Below, in pieces: positions 34,052 through 44,798 of a stretch of 64,000 nucleotides of DNA (position 1 is the stretch's first letter; each line of letters starts with the position of its first letter). Source of the DNA: Streptomyces sp. CG4 (lineage in GTDB: Bacteria > Actinomycetota > Actinomycetes > Streptomycetales > Streptomycetaceae); the NCBI RefSeq assembly GCF_041080655.1, contig NZ_CP163525.1, positions 2,232,001-2,296,000 on the forward strand, written 5' to 3'. A program made the position numbers and the translations under genes. The notes beneath the pieces were generated by a model. The model was not told the origin of the DNA. It saw only the letters and a program-made list of their open reading frames with translations, and made no database searches.

Positions 34052-35451
34052 CGACTCCACTCCCCTGCCACACGCAGATGCTGGACGGCGTACGAACGCC
34101 AGGGCCGCCAGTCGTCGGATACGTCGGCGCCGGGCGGGGCGACGTCCGGATCGCCGAGGGCACGCACGCGTACGGTGGCGACGGTCATCGGGTCCATGCC
34201 GGGCAGTGCGAGCAGGGCTCGCTGTGCGTCGTCCCGGTCGGCGCCCGGGTCCAGCCGTACGGTGCCGTCGGCGAGGGCGGCGGCCAGCGCGCCCAGCGGA
34301 CCGTCCGGCGGCTCGCTTTCGGCGAGGGCGGCGGGCTCGGGGAAGAGGTGGGTGAGGCTGCCGCAGGGTGCGTCGAGCACCTTGCCGCACCGCCGCACCC
34401 GTTCCTCCGCGCCCGCCCGCCCCACCAGCGCGCGCACAGCGGGCTCCAGCGGGTCCACGGCACCGGGCGAGCGCAGTCCGGGCCGGGCGGCGACCAGCGG
34501 TGCGAGCCGTGGGTCGCCGCCGAGCCGCTCGTCCACGGCGTACGGGTCCGCGTCGAGGTCGAACAGCCGCCGTAGCCGCTGCACCGCCGTGGTGAGATCC
34601 CGGGGGTCGCCGAGATGCAGCCGGGCGTCGAGCCAGCCGCCCGGCCGGGTACCGGTGCCGGTCCGCACCGTCCGCGTCCGTTCCTCGACGGCGACGATCC
34701 CGGTGCCGTACGGCAGCCGCAGCGTGCGCCGGTAGGTACGGCCGCCGGGCGCGCCCGAGACCTCCTCGACCCCGCTCACCGCCTCCTCCGCGAGCTGGTC
34801 GAAGACGGCGGCGGCCTGGTACGGGCCGCGGTAGGCCAGCCGCAGCGGTATCCCGGCGCCCGGGGCGGCCCGCCGCGCCGCGCGCCCCCGGGTGGCGGGG
34901 GCGGCGGCCCGCAGCCCGGTGGGCGTCGAGGCGTAGACCTCCCGGACGGTGTCGTTGAACTGCCGCACGCTGGCGAACCCTGACGCGAACGCGATCTCGG
35001 TGACCGGCAGCTCGGTGGTCTGCAGCAGCACCCGCGCGGTGTGCGCCCGCTGGGCCCGGGCGAGCGCCACGGGCCCGGCGCCGAGTTCCGCGGTGAGCTG
35101 CCGCTGGACCTGCCGGGCGCTGTAGCCGAGCCGCCCGGCGAGCCCGGCGACGCCCTCGCGGTCCACGACGCCGTCGGCGATCAGCCGCATGGCCCGCCCG
35201 ACGGCGTCCGCCCGCACATTCCATTCCGCCGACCCCGGCACGGCGTCCGGCCGGCACCGCCGGCAGGCCCGGAACCCGGCGCCCTGCGCGGCGGCGGCCG
35301 TCGGAAAGAACCGCACGTTGTGCCGCTTCGGCGTCACCGCCGGGCAGCTCGGCCGGCAGTAGATCCCGGTCGTCTCGACGGCGAAGAAGAACACCCCGTC
35401 GAACCGCCCGTCCCGACTCCGCACCGCCTCGTACCTGGTGTCGTCGTCCAT
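34048..35451 (-). CDS. alkA: Ada-type zinc/AraC domain fused to AlkA-type DNA glycosylase
   Basis: A 467-residue fusion. Residues 10-75 are an Ada zinc domain (TTGIYCRPSCPAVTPKRHNVRF, ACRRCRPD) with the four metal cysteines, one being the methyl acceptor in Ada. An AraC-type helix-turn-helix follows (GLAGRLGYSARQVQRQL, EIAFASGFASVRQFN). The C-terminal half is AlkA_N plus a helix-hairpin-helix glycosylase (LPGMDPMTVATVRVRALGDPD). Downstream of that only about fourteen residues separate DPD from WRPWRSYA, where E. coli AlkA has the catalytic Asp and a further helix. This may disable or reshape the active site. It probably activates itself and ogt after alkylation damage. Confidence 0.88.
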   Translation of the reverse strand: MDDDTRYEAVRSRDGRFDGVFFFAVETTGIYCRPSCPAVTPKRHNVRFFPTAAAAQGAGFRACRRCRPDAVPGSAEWNVRADAVGRAMRLIADGVVDREGVAGLAGRLGYSARQVQRQLTAELGAGPVALARAQRAHTARVLLQTTELPVTEIAFASGFASVRQFNDTVREVYASTPTGLRAAAPATRGRAARRAAPGAGIPLRLAYRGPYQAAAVFDQLAEEAVSGVEEVSGAPGGRTYRRTLRLPYGTGIVAVEERTRTVRTGTGTRPGGWLDARLHLGDPRDLTTAVQRLRRLFDLDADPYAVDERLGGDPRLAPLVAARPGLRSPGAVDPLEPAVRALVGRAGAEERVRRCGKVLDAPCGSLTHLFPEPAALAESEPPDGPLGALAAALADGTVRLDPGADRDDAQRALLALPGMDPMTVATVRVRALGDPDVAPPGADVSDDWRPWRSYAVQHLRVAGEWSR

Positions 35452-35517
35452 CACGTCTTCCAGCACGTCTTCCAGTGTGGAGCGACGTCCGAGGCCTCGG
35501 CCAGCGGAAATCGGACA

Positions 35518-35556
35518 TGCAGCTGACCCGTGCCTGTCGAAGGCGTGCAGCTGACC
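35518..35556. repeat. 11-bp direct repeat upstream of the alkA-ogt operon
   Basis: TGCAGCTGACC occurs at 35518-35528 and 35546-35556, 28 bases apart, in the short region between the rsgA stop and alkA start. The repeats may be sites for the Ada-type activator. E. coli Ada boxes differ in sequence, so this is a guess. Confidence 0.4.
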
Positions 35557-35561
35557 TGCTC

Positions 35562-36728
35562 CTAGCGAAGACGCCCTCGCTTGGCCTCCATCGCGGCCCT
35601 GCCCTCGGCCCCCTTCCGCTTCCAGTCCCGCCGCAGCTCCGCACGGACCCGCGCATCGGTCTTGGCGACGATCCACTGGTTCTCGCGCACCAGCTTCCGG
35701 TAGCTCTCCAGCCGCCGCTCCGCCAGCTCCCCGCTCTCCACGGCGGAGCGCACCGCGCAGTCCGGTTCGCTCTCGTGGGCGCAGTCGTGGAAGCGGCACC
35801 GCTCGGCCAGTTCCTCGATCTCGGAGAAGACCTGCCCGACCCCGCTCCCGGCGTCGTACAGCCCGACACCCCGCAGCCCGGGGGTGTCGATGAGGACCCC
35901 GCCCGAGGGCAGGGCGAGCAGATTGCGGGTCGTCGTGGTGTGCCGCCCCTTGCCGTCGACGTCCCGCGTGGCCTGTACGTCCATGACGTCCGCGCCGACG
36001 AGGGCGTTGGCCAGCGTGGACTTGCCCGCGCCGGACTGGCCGAGCAGCACGGACGTACCGGAGCCGACGAGCGCGACGAGGACGTCGAGCCCCTCGTCGT
36101 GCAGCGCGCTGACGGTGAGCACGGGCACGCCGGGTGCGCTCGTCTCGATGTCCTGGACCAGGTGGCCGAGGGTGACCGGGTCCGGCACGAGGTCAGCCTT
36201 GGTGAGGACGACGACGGGCTGGGCGGCGGACTCGCCGGAGCGTGCCGCCTCGTGCAGCAGGGCCTCACCGTTCGAGCAGGACATGGCCAGCGCCAGGAAC
36301 CGCTCGATCCGGCCAAGGTCGAGTTCGGCCGCGAGCGACACACAGATGACGACGTGATCGATGTTGGTGGCCAGCACCTGGCCGTCGGAACGCTTGGACG
36401 ACGTCGACCGCACGAAGGCGGTGCGCCGCGGCAGCAGTGTCCGCACGTACCGCGGGTCGCCGCCTTCCGGGTCGACGGCGACCCAGTCCCCCGTGCACAC
36501 CACCTTCATCGGGTCACGGGGAACGACGAACTCGGTGTCCGCGCGGACGGTGCCGAGCGGTGTGACGACGTCGCACTGGCCGCGGTCGACCCGTACGACA
36601 CGGCCGGGCAGAAGACCCTGCTCGGCATACGGAGCGAACTCCGCTTCCCATCCCTCGTCCCAGCCGTAGCGGGCCAGAGGGTGCGACGAAGGCGAAGCGG
36701 AAAAAGCCGAAAGAGAAAAGAGATTCAA
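35562..36728 (-). CDS. rsgA: Ribosome small-subunit-dependent GTPase A
   Basis: A 388-residue circularly permuted GTPase. After an OB-fold segment (GRVVRVDRGQCDVVTPLGTVRAD), the GTPase order is G4 (VVLTKADL), then G1 (GQSGAGKST), G2 and G3 (IDTPGLRG). The C-terminal zinc motif is CRFHDCAHESEPDC. RsgA assists late maturation of the 30S subunit. TTG 36728 is chosen because AAGGG lies six bases upstream and the protein then starts with the usual Leu/Ser-rich leader. A 23-codon upstream reading frame precedes it on the same transcript. Confidence 0.93.
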   Translation of the reverse strand: MNLFSLSAFSASPSSHPLARYGWDEGWEAEFAPYAEQGLLPGRVVRVDRGQCDVVTPLGTVRADTEFVVPRDPMKVVCTGDWVAVDPEGGDPRYVRTLLPRRTAFVRSTSSKRSDGQVLATNIDHVVICVSLAAELDLGRIERFLALAMSCSNGEALLHEAARSGESAAQPVVVLTKADLVPDPVTLGHLVQDIETSAPGVPVLTVSALHDEGLDVLVALVGSGTSVLLGQSGAGKSTLANALVGADVMDVQATRDVDGKGRHTTTTRNLLALPSGGVLIDTPGLRGVGLYDAGSGVGQVFSEIEELAERCRFHDCAHESEPDCAVRSAVESGELAERRLESYRKLVRENQWIVAKTDARVRAELRRDWKRKGAEGRAAMEAKRGRLR

Positions 36729-36790
36729 GGGGAACCCTTCACAGGGCGGCCCCGGCCGCGCGCCCTCGGGGCGCGAAGAAGCAGGAAGGA

Positions 36791-36862
36791 TCAGCCGGAG
36801 GCCACGGAGGTGGAGTGGATGAACTTCTGGTTGCGGGCAGCGCCCGTCACAGAGACAGCCAT
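36791..36862 (-). CDS. Small upstream reading frame before rsgA (23 codons)
   Basis: ATG 36862 is preceded by GGGAGG at eight bases, a better ribosome site than rsgA itself has. The peptide runs MAVSVTGAARNQKFIH and ends STSVASG, 23 residues. It stops 62 bases before the rsgA start. GC-rich inverted repeats lie between them (around 36735-36775). It may be a leader peptide controlling rsgA or an independent small protein. No family is recognised. Confidence 0.5.
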   Translation of the reverse strand: MAVSVTGAARNQKFIHSTSVASG

Positions 36863-36985
36863 CGGTCACACCTCCCTTTCCTCACTGGGCCGACAGCGGC
36901 GGCCGGCAGCCACCGCGAGAAGCAGCACCACCATAGAAGCGCGGCCACTCGGCCGCCACCGAATTTTCCGTCCGCCCCCACCTGT

Positions 36986-37006
36986 GACAGTGATCAGCGC
37001 ACTGTC
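36986..37006. promoter_or_regulatory. Palindrome upstream of the SpoIIE-type phosphatase gene
   Basis: GACAGTG (36986-36992) and CACTGTC (37000-37006) form perfect 7-bp arms around ATCAGCG. It lies 60 bases before the phosphatase start and is a possible operator. Confidence 0.5.
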
Positions 37007-37066
37007 GGGCGGCGACGCAAAAACGTGTGTCAGAGTGGAGAAGCGAGACAGGAGAGGGTGCCTGTC

Positions 37067-39283
37067 ATGTCCACTTATTTCGAACGGCGCAGTCCGGCCA
37101 CAGCCCACTCCGTCACGGTCCACCGGCGGAGCGAGGCGTACGTGGACCTGTTCGACCAAGCCCCGGTGATCTTCGCTGTGCTCACCGGCCCCCGGCACCT
37201 GCTGGAGGCGGCGAACACGGCGTTCTTCGAGACCCTCGGGTGCGACCGAGGCCGCGTCGGCGAGCCGATCGCACAGGTGGTGCCGGAACTGGCTCCGCAG
37301 GGCGTCCTCGACCGGCTCGACCAGGTCTACCGCACCGGCGTCGCGTACCGGTCCCGGGACGGGCGGCTCCTGCTGGGCGGGCCGGGCAGGCAGCGGGAGG
37401 GGTTCTTCGACTTCACCTACGAGCCCCGCCGGGACGCGGTCGGCCGGACCGAGGGGGTCGTGGTGATCGCGGTCGAGACCACCGCGTACCACCACGCGCA
37501 TCTCCTGGCCGCCGAGCAACGCCTGCTGCTGGAGCAGATCGCACGCGACGCCCCGCTGGAGGAGATCCTTTTCGGCATGGCCACGGCGATCGAGGCGCTC
37601 TCCCCGGACGTGATCGTCTCGGTACTGCTCGTCGACGCCGACGGACGGCACCTGCGGCACGGCACCGCCCCGCGCCTGCCCGACTTCTACAACGAGGCGG
37701 TCGACGGGACGCCCATCGCCGAGGGCGTCGGCTCGTGCGGCACGGCCGCCCACCGGCGCCGGCCGGTGATCGTCACCGACATCGCCACCGATCCCCTGTG
37801 GCAGGACTACCGCGAACTGGCGTCGCGGGCCGGGGTCGCGGCGTGCTGGTCCACTCCGATCCAGGACGCGGACGGCCGGCTGCTGGGCACCTTCGCGATG
37901 TACCACCGCACCCCCATGGCTCCCACGGACAAGGACATGGCGCTCAGCGCGGCGTTCACCCGCATCGCCGCGCTGGCCGTCGAACGCCACGCCGCGGTGG
38001 CCGCGAGCCACGCCGCCCAGGAGCGCGAGCGGGCGGCCCGTGAGGATCTGGCCTTCCTGCTGGAAGCCGGCACCGCCATCGCGCGCGAGACACACTATGC
38101 CGACACCCTGCAGCGCATGGCACGGCTGACCGTTCCGGCTCTGGCGCCGCTGTGCTGCGTCCACGTGGTCGAGTGCGGCCAGGCGCAGCGCATCGCCGTC
38201 GCCGCGTCCACCCGGGACGGGGAAGAGCTCCTCTCTTCCCGCGCACTGCGTGACGAGGTGGACGCCGCGGTTGCCCGCGTGCTGGCCTCCGGCACCACCG
38301 AGACCGTCCACACCGACGGCCGCCGCGCGCAGCTCGGCGTCACGGGTTACGTGTGCGTGCCGCTGGCCACCCGGGGCCAGGCCTTCGGCGTGCTGACTCT
38401 GCTGGCCACCGACCTCCCCCTGGACGGCCGCACGATCGCCCTGGCGCAGGAGCTCGCCCGCCGGACCGCATCGAGTGCCGACAACGCCCACCAGTTCAGC
38501 GACCGCGTCCGGCTGGCCCGCGATCTGCAGGCGGGCCTGCTGCCTCCCGAGTTGCCCGGAATTCCGGGTGCCACCTTGGCGGCCTCGTACCATCCGGCAG
38601 GTGAAGGGCTCGATGTCGGCGGCGACTTCTACGACGTCTTCCCGCTGCCCGGCGACCGCTGGGCGCTCATGATCGGCGATGTGTCGGGGCGCGGTGCGCT
38701 GGCCGCCACGACCACCGGAATCGTCCGCCACACCGCACACGCCGCCGCACGTCTCCTGAACGACCCGGCGGCGGTGGTCTCCGCCATCAACGACGCGTTG
38801 TTGGCGGGCGGCACCGCCGACGAGGACCAGTTCGTCTCGCTCGCCTACGGCGAGCTGCGGCACACCGCGTCCCACCTCGCGCTGAGTCTGATCCGGGCAG
38901 GCCACGTCCCGCCGCTCGTGCGCCGCGCCGACGGCACGGTCGTGGAACTCGCCGAACCGGGGCTGCTGTTGGGCATCGGACCGGACCCCGGCGTCTGTCC
39001 GTGCGACATCGAACTGCACCCGGGCGACAGCCTGGTCCTGGTCACCGACGGCATCACCGAGGCCCGTTCGGCCGACGGCGAGTTCTTCGGCGAGGACCGC
39101 TTGGCGGACGCGCTTGCCGCCGTCCGGACCACCACGCCCACCGCCGCCGCCCTCGTCAAGTCCGTCACCGCGGCAGTCACCGGGTTCGCAGGCCATGCCA
39201 CCCTCGACGACCAGGCCGTCCTGATAGTCACCGCCACCTCGGGGTCCGCGGACGTCCAGGGGGATACACGGACGACGGCATGA
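37067..39283 (+). CDS. PAS-GAF-GAF-PP2C (SpoIIE type) serine phosphatase
   Basis: A 738-residue signalling phosphatase. A PAS-like domain covers about residues 20-140 (EAYVDLFDQAPVIFAVL). Two GAF-like regions follow (ATAIEALSPDVIVSVLLVD; LLEAGTAIARETHYADTLQRMARL). The C-terminal SpoIIE domain begins ARDLQAGLLPPELP and contains DVGGDFYDVF, GDVSGRG, LVTDGITEAR and DDQAVL. All phosphatase Asp residues appear intact. These proteins dephosphorylate anti-anti-sigma factors in response to bound ligands. GGAGAGG lies upstream of ATG 37067. No sigma-factor operon is adjacent, so its partner is elsewhere. Confidence 0.92.
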   Translation: MSTYFERRSPATAHSVTVHRRSEAYVDLFDQAPVIFAVLTGPRHLLEAANTAFFETLGCDRGRVGEPIAQVVPELAPQGVLDRLDQVYRTGVAYRSRDGRLLLGGPGRQREGFFDFTYEPRRDAVGRTEGVVVIAVETTAYHHAHLLAAEQRLLLEQIARDAPLEEILFGMATAIEALSPDVIVSVLLVDADGRHLRHGTAPRLPDFYNEAVDGTPIAEGVGSCGTAAHRRRPVIVTDIATDPLWQDYRELASRAGVAACWSTPIQDADGRLLGTFAMYHRTPMAPTDKDMALSAAFTRIAALAVERHAAVAASHAAQERERAAREDLAFLLEAGTAIARETHYADTLQRMARLTVPALAPLCCVHVVECGQAQRIAVAASTRDGEELLSSRALRDEVDAAVARVLASGTTETVHTDGRRAQLGVTGYVCVPLATRGQAFGVLTLLATDLPLDGRTIALAQELARRTASSADNAHQFSDRVRLARDLQAGLLPPELPGIPGATLAASYHPAGEGLDVGGDFYDVFPLPGDRWALMIGDVSGRGALAATTTGIVRHTAHAAARLLNDPAAVVSAINDALLAGGTADEDQFVSLAYGELRHTASHLALSLIRAGHVPPLVRRADGTVVELAEPGLLLGIGPDPGVCPCDIELHPGDSLVLVTDGITEARSADGEFFGEDRLADALAAVRTTTPTAAALVKSVTAAVTGFAGHATLDDQAVLIVTATSGSADVQGDTRTTA

Positions 39284-39364
39284 CCGACGTCAGTGAGCGT
39301 GATCCTGAATCTCGCGCGGATGGCCTTCGAGGCCGCTCTACGGCGGCTCAACTCCTGCGACGGC

Positions 39365-40870
39365 TCAACCAGTCGCGCAGGACTTCCCGTTCATCGTGAA
39401 GCCGTACGGGGCCCGGTTCTTTTCCTGCCAGGTGGCGAGGAAGCCGAAGGACAGGGTGCCGTGGGCCGGGACGGCCCTGTCGTAGTCGGCGGCGGTGGCG
39501 GTGACGTGGGGGCCGTCCTGGTGGGCGGTGGCGTCCCACATCTGGCCGACCTGCTGGCCGTCGGGGAAGGTCCAGGAGACGTCCCAGCCGGTGAGGGGAC
39601 GGTCGGTGCTGACCGTGACGGTGGCCTGGAAGCCGTCGGGCCATTGGTTGACGAGGTGGTAGGCGGCGCTGCAGGTCGCGGTGGGGGCGGTGGTGGTGCC
39701 GACGGGGCCGGGATCGTCCGTGGCCGAGGAGGTGCCCTGGGGTTCGGGGTCCGTCTTCCTGCGGTCGGAGCCCGCTGTCGTACGCGCCGCGGAGGGGGTG
39801 GCGGCGGGCGCCGTCGGCGAGGCGGGCTTCCGGGTCGTGGAGACGCTGGGGTCGGCGACCGGCCGGCCGTAGTCACGGGCGGTGGCGGTGTCGTCGCGGG
39901 CGGCCGCGGCATCGCCGCCGGAACCGCCGGACGGCATCATCGACACGCCGAGCGCCAGCGCCGACAGCAGTACGGCGGCGGCGAGCAGGCCACCGCGCAG
40001 GACGCGGCTGCGGCCTGATCCCTCCTCCTCGGGATCTCCGGAGCCGGGGGCGGGCGCGGCGTCGGCGGGGCGACCCGCGCCCAGGCGGACCTCGGCGGCG
40101 CGCCGGCGGCGTTCCAGGTAGGCGAGGCCGCCCCAGCCGATCACCCCGCCGGCCAGCGCGGCCGGCAGCCCGCCGCCGTGCAGGCGCAGACAGGCGGCGG
40201 CCTCGGCACACCGCACGCAGGTGGCGAGGTGCCGGGAGAGGTCGTCGGGGGTGTCGGCGGCCGGCGAGCGGGTGACCGCGTCCAGCAGACGGGCGTAGGA
40301 GCGGCACTGCGCGTCCATCGGGGTGTCGAGATGGGCGCGGTGGCAGCGGTCCCGGAACAGGGTGCGGACCTGGTCGAGCTCGCCGGCGACGGTGGCCGGA
40401 TCCAGGCCGAGCCGGCGGGCGACGGCGGGCAGCGGCAGCGCCTCCACCTCGGCCAGCCACAGCAGCGCGGCGTCGGCCTCCTGCATGTCCCGCAGGCCGC
40501 GCAGCGCGACCGGGCGCTCCAGCGGCCGACTCGCATAGCGGGCGGCGGCCGCGGAGTTGAGCCACAGCCTGAGGTCGGGGTCGAGCTTGTGCCCCTGCCC
40601 CTCGGTCTCCCAGGCGGCTGCGGTGTCGCGTACGGCGGTGAGCAGCGCCGGGATGGTGGGCAGCCGTGCGGTACGGCGGCCCGCGCCGCGCACATGGGTG
40701 CGGGCGGCGGCGCGGACCTCGCGCATGCCGAGCGTGAAGGCCTCGGTGGCCAGTTGATGGGCCGTCAGGGATCCGGAGGTGCACAGGTCCGCGTAGCTGA
40801 GCACCGCGTCCCAGCCCTCCGAGAACAGCGCGGCCTCGGTGGCGTCCTTGGGGGTCGGCAGGTCGGGCAT
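39365..40870 (-). CDS. Membrane protein: sigma-factor-like and zinc-finger-like region with outer cellulose-binding (CBM2) domain
   Basis: A 501-residue chimera. Residues 1-185 look like an ECF sigma factor, with a region-4-like helix set around EALPLPAVARRLGLDPATVAGELDQV. Residues 195-235 resemble an anti-sigma zinc finger (SRHLATCVRCAEA). Hydrophobic segments follow (AALAGGVIGWGGLAYL; GGLLAAAVLLSALALGV), then a Thr/Pro/Ala-rich linker. The last 100 residues read as a CBM2 fold: Cys at both ends, and Trp in NQWPDGF, GWDVSWTF and QMWDATAH. The sugar-binding end would face outside and the sigma-like end the cytoplasm. AGGAG lies five bases before ATG 40870. Direct carbohydrate sensing is inferred, not shown. 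Confidence 0.78.
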   Translation of the reverse strand: MPDLPTPKDATEAALFSEGWDAVLSYADLCTSGSLTAHQLATEAFTLGMREVRAAARTHVRGAGRRTARLPTIPALLTAVRDTAAAWETEGQGHKLDPDLRLWLNSAAAARYASRPLERPVALRGLRDMQEADAALLWLAEVEALPLPAVARRLGLDPATVAGELDQVRTLFRDRCHRAHLDTPMDAQCRSYARLLDAVTRSPAADTPDDLSRHLATCVRCAEAAACLRLHGGGLPAALAGGVIGWGGLAYLERRRRAAEVRLGAGRPADAAPAPGSGDPEEEGSGRSRVLRGGLLAAAVLLSALALGVSMMPSGGSGGDAAAARDDTATARDYGRPVADPSVSTTRKPASPTAPAATPSAARTTAGSDRRKTDPEPQGTSSATDDPGPVGTTTAPTATCSAAYHLVNQWPDGFQATVTVSTDRPLTGWDVSWTFPDGQQVGQMWDATAHQDGPHVTATAADYDRAVPAHGTLSFGFLATWQEKNRAPYGFTMNGKSCATG

Positions 40871-41115
40871 GGAACTCCTGCATCCACGAGCGAGGTCAAC
40901 TCACCACTGGGGAAAGGGAGTTAAAGGGAACCTCGCGGCAGTGCACAGAGCCTTTCACGCTCTCGACACAACTGACAAGCGCGCTGTTCAGATCCGGTTA
41001 CCGTTGGTGGTGACGCGGATGCGCGACGCGACGAGCCCCTCACTCCGGCCTTCTGTACGGATGCGGGCGCCGCCGCGCTCACCGTCCCGGCGAACCGATG
41101 CGCGACTGTGCGGCA

Positions 41116-42447
41116 TCACACCCGGGTCGGCGTCTCCGTGGGTTCAACCGCGGGCAGGCTGTCCATGAAGGAGCTGACGGAGAAGACCGCGCGGCCGGGT
41201 CCGGGCTGGCCGTAGCCGGGCGGGGAGGAGAGCCCGAAGTCGTCCATCGTCTGGCGATAGGCCTGGAGCAGCCGGATGTGGTACTCCAGCGGCGCGCCCT
41301 GCGGGTTGGCCTTGCCGAGCGGGGTGGTGGGCTCCGGGCACCAGGTGGTGAAGCGCGGCGTGATGCCGTGCGACATGAAGAAGCGCAGGCCCTCGGTCGT
41401 CGACTCGATGGCCTCGTCGACGGTGGTGAAGCCGAACGGCTCGGCCATCTCCACGCCCGCCACGAAGTTGGGGATCACATTGCGCGCGCCGAAGATCTCC
41501 GCCGAGTCCAGGATCCGCCTGTGCCACTCGTCGCGGCCGACATAGCGCTCCTTGCCGGGGCAGTACAGCTCGAACAGCCGGCGGTCCCACACCTCGAAGT
41601 TGGGGTGGTAGATCTGGACGCCGTAGTCCTTGAACCGCTGCACGTCGTCACGCGGCAGCGCCTGGGCCACGACCTTGCCGATCCACCGCCCCGGGAAGCG
41701 CTCCTCGATGGCCTTGGCGTAGTGGCCGTAGAAGTCGGCCTCGTCGCGCCCGGCGACCGTCTTGGTGATGGCACCGCCGGTCAGCGTATACGCGGTGGAG
41801 GCCTTCTGGGTGTCGTACCGGTCGATGATCTCCAGGGCCTCCAGGACCTCTTCCACGTCCTTGACGCCGGTGTACGGCCGCCCGGCCGCCTTGTGCTGGC
41901 GCCAGTTGTGGTTGATGTCGCAGTACTGGCACTCCTCCTTGGCGCCGAAGTACTGGCAGACCCGGAAGACGGTGAGGTAGATGAGATAGCCCCACTGGAT
42001 GGTCGGGGCCACCTCCATCACGGACTTTCCGTTGGAGAGGGTGTGCCGGTAGTACTCCGGCATGGGCGGCACGCCGACGTCGGCGATGCGCTTTCCGTCG
42101 AGGTAGAGCCCGAGCAGCCCCTCGTCGTCGGCGGCGACCCGGTACGGCGAGGCCGGGTTCACCCGTACGGAGACGACGGTGCGGCGCAGGTCGTACGGTC
42201 CGCCGGTGAGGATGATCTCCTCCGGTGGACGCCGCAGCGCCGCCTCGCCCAGCTCGGGCAGGGTGCCGTGGTCGAAGGAGAAGATGAAGTACGACTTCGG
42301 CTTGACCTCGCCGCTCTCGTTGTCGCTGAGGGCGGACGGGTCGAAGGCGACGCCGCCGCGGAGCAGGTCCTCCTTGAAGACGGCTTCCCGTGGCACATGC
42401 GGGAAGCGCTCCATCAGATCCTCGACCAGCGCGGTACGACTGCCCAT
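41116..42447 (-). CDS. Radical-SAM protein of unknown function with CX8CX2C cluster motif
   Basis: A 443-residue protein with a TIM-barrel-like radical-SAM core. The three cluster cysteines lie in VCQYFGAKEECQYCDIN and are spaced C-x8-C-x2-C, not the usual C-x3-C-x2-C. Other conserved-looking parts are GGAITKTVAGRDE, IYHPNFEVWDRRLFELYCPGKER, NVIPNFVAGVEMAEPFGF and TTWCPEP. GGGAGGAGA lies eight bases before ATG 42447. The next gene upstream is a PNPOx-like protein on the same strand. No precursor peptide is recognised. Radical chemistry is expected from the motif; substrate is unknown. Confidence 0.82.
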   Translation of the reverse strand: MGSRTALVEDLMERFPHVPREAVFKEDLLRGGVAFDPSALSDNESGEVKPKSYFIFSFDHGTLPELGEAALRRPPEEIILTGGPYDLRRTVVSVRVNPASPYRVAADDEGLLGLYLDGKRIADVGVPPMPEYYRHTLSNGKSVMEVAPTIQWGYLIYLTVFRVCQYFGAKEECQYCDINHNWRQHKAAGRPYTGVKDVEEVLEALEIIDRYDTQKASTAYTLTGGAITKTVAGRDEADFYGHYAKAIEERFPGRWIGKVVAQALPRDDVQRFKDYGVQIYHPNFEVWDRRLFELYCPGKERYVGRDEWHRRILDSAEIFGARNVIPNFVAGVEMAEPFGFTTVDEAIESTTEGLRFFMSHGITPRFTTWCPEPTTPLGKANPQGAPLEYHIRLLQAYRQTMDDFGLSSPPGYGQPGPGRAVFSVSSFMDSLPAVEPTETPTRV

Positions 42448-42505
42448 CCGTCTGTCTCCTCCCGGCTCAGGCGTACGTCTCACACCGTATGCCCCCGCCC
42501 GCGGC

Positions 42506-44621
<2,116 letters not shown>

Positions 44622-44689
44622 CCGCCTCGCGTCGGCCCAGCAGCGCTCCTCCCGCACCGGGGACTTTCTCCAGCCCCTTTCCTAACCCC

Positions 44690-44719
44690 TTGTCGAAAGC
44701 GACTCGCAGCCCATAGCCT
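44690..44719 (+). promoter_or_regulatory. Promoter of the galactan-use operon
   Basis: TTGTCG (44690-44695) and TAGCCT (44714-44719) are separated by 18 bases and lie 80 bases before the ROK start. The pair fits a vegetative-type promoter but has not been tested. Confidence 0.45.
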
Positions 44720-44798
44720 GACGCCCGCGCCGGTGCCGTCATCGCCCCGGCCTGGCCTGGACGGGATGGGACGGGATGGGATCGGAGGGGGCAGCTGC

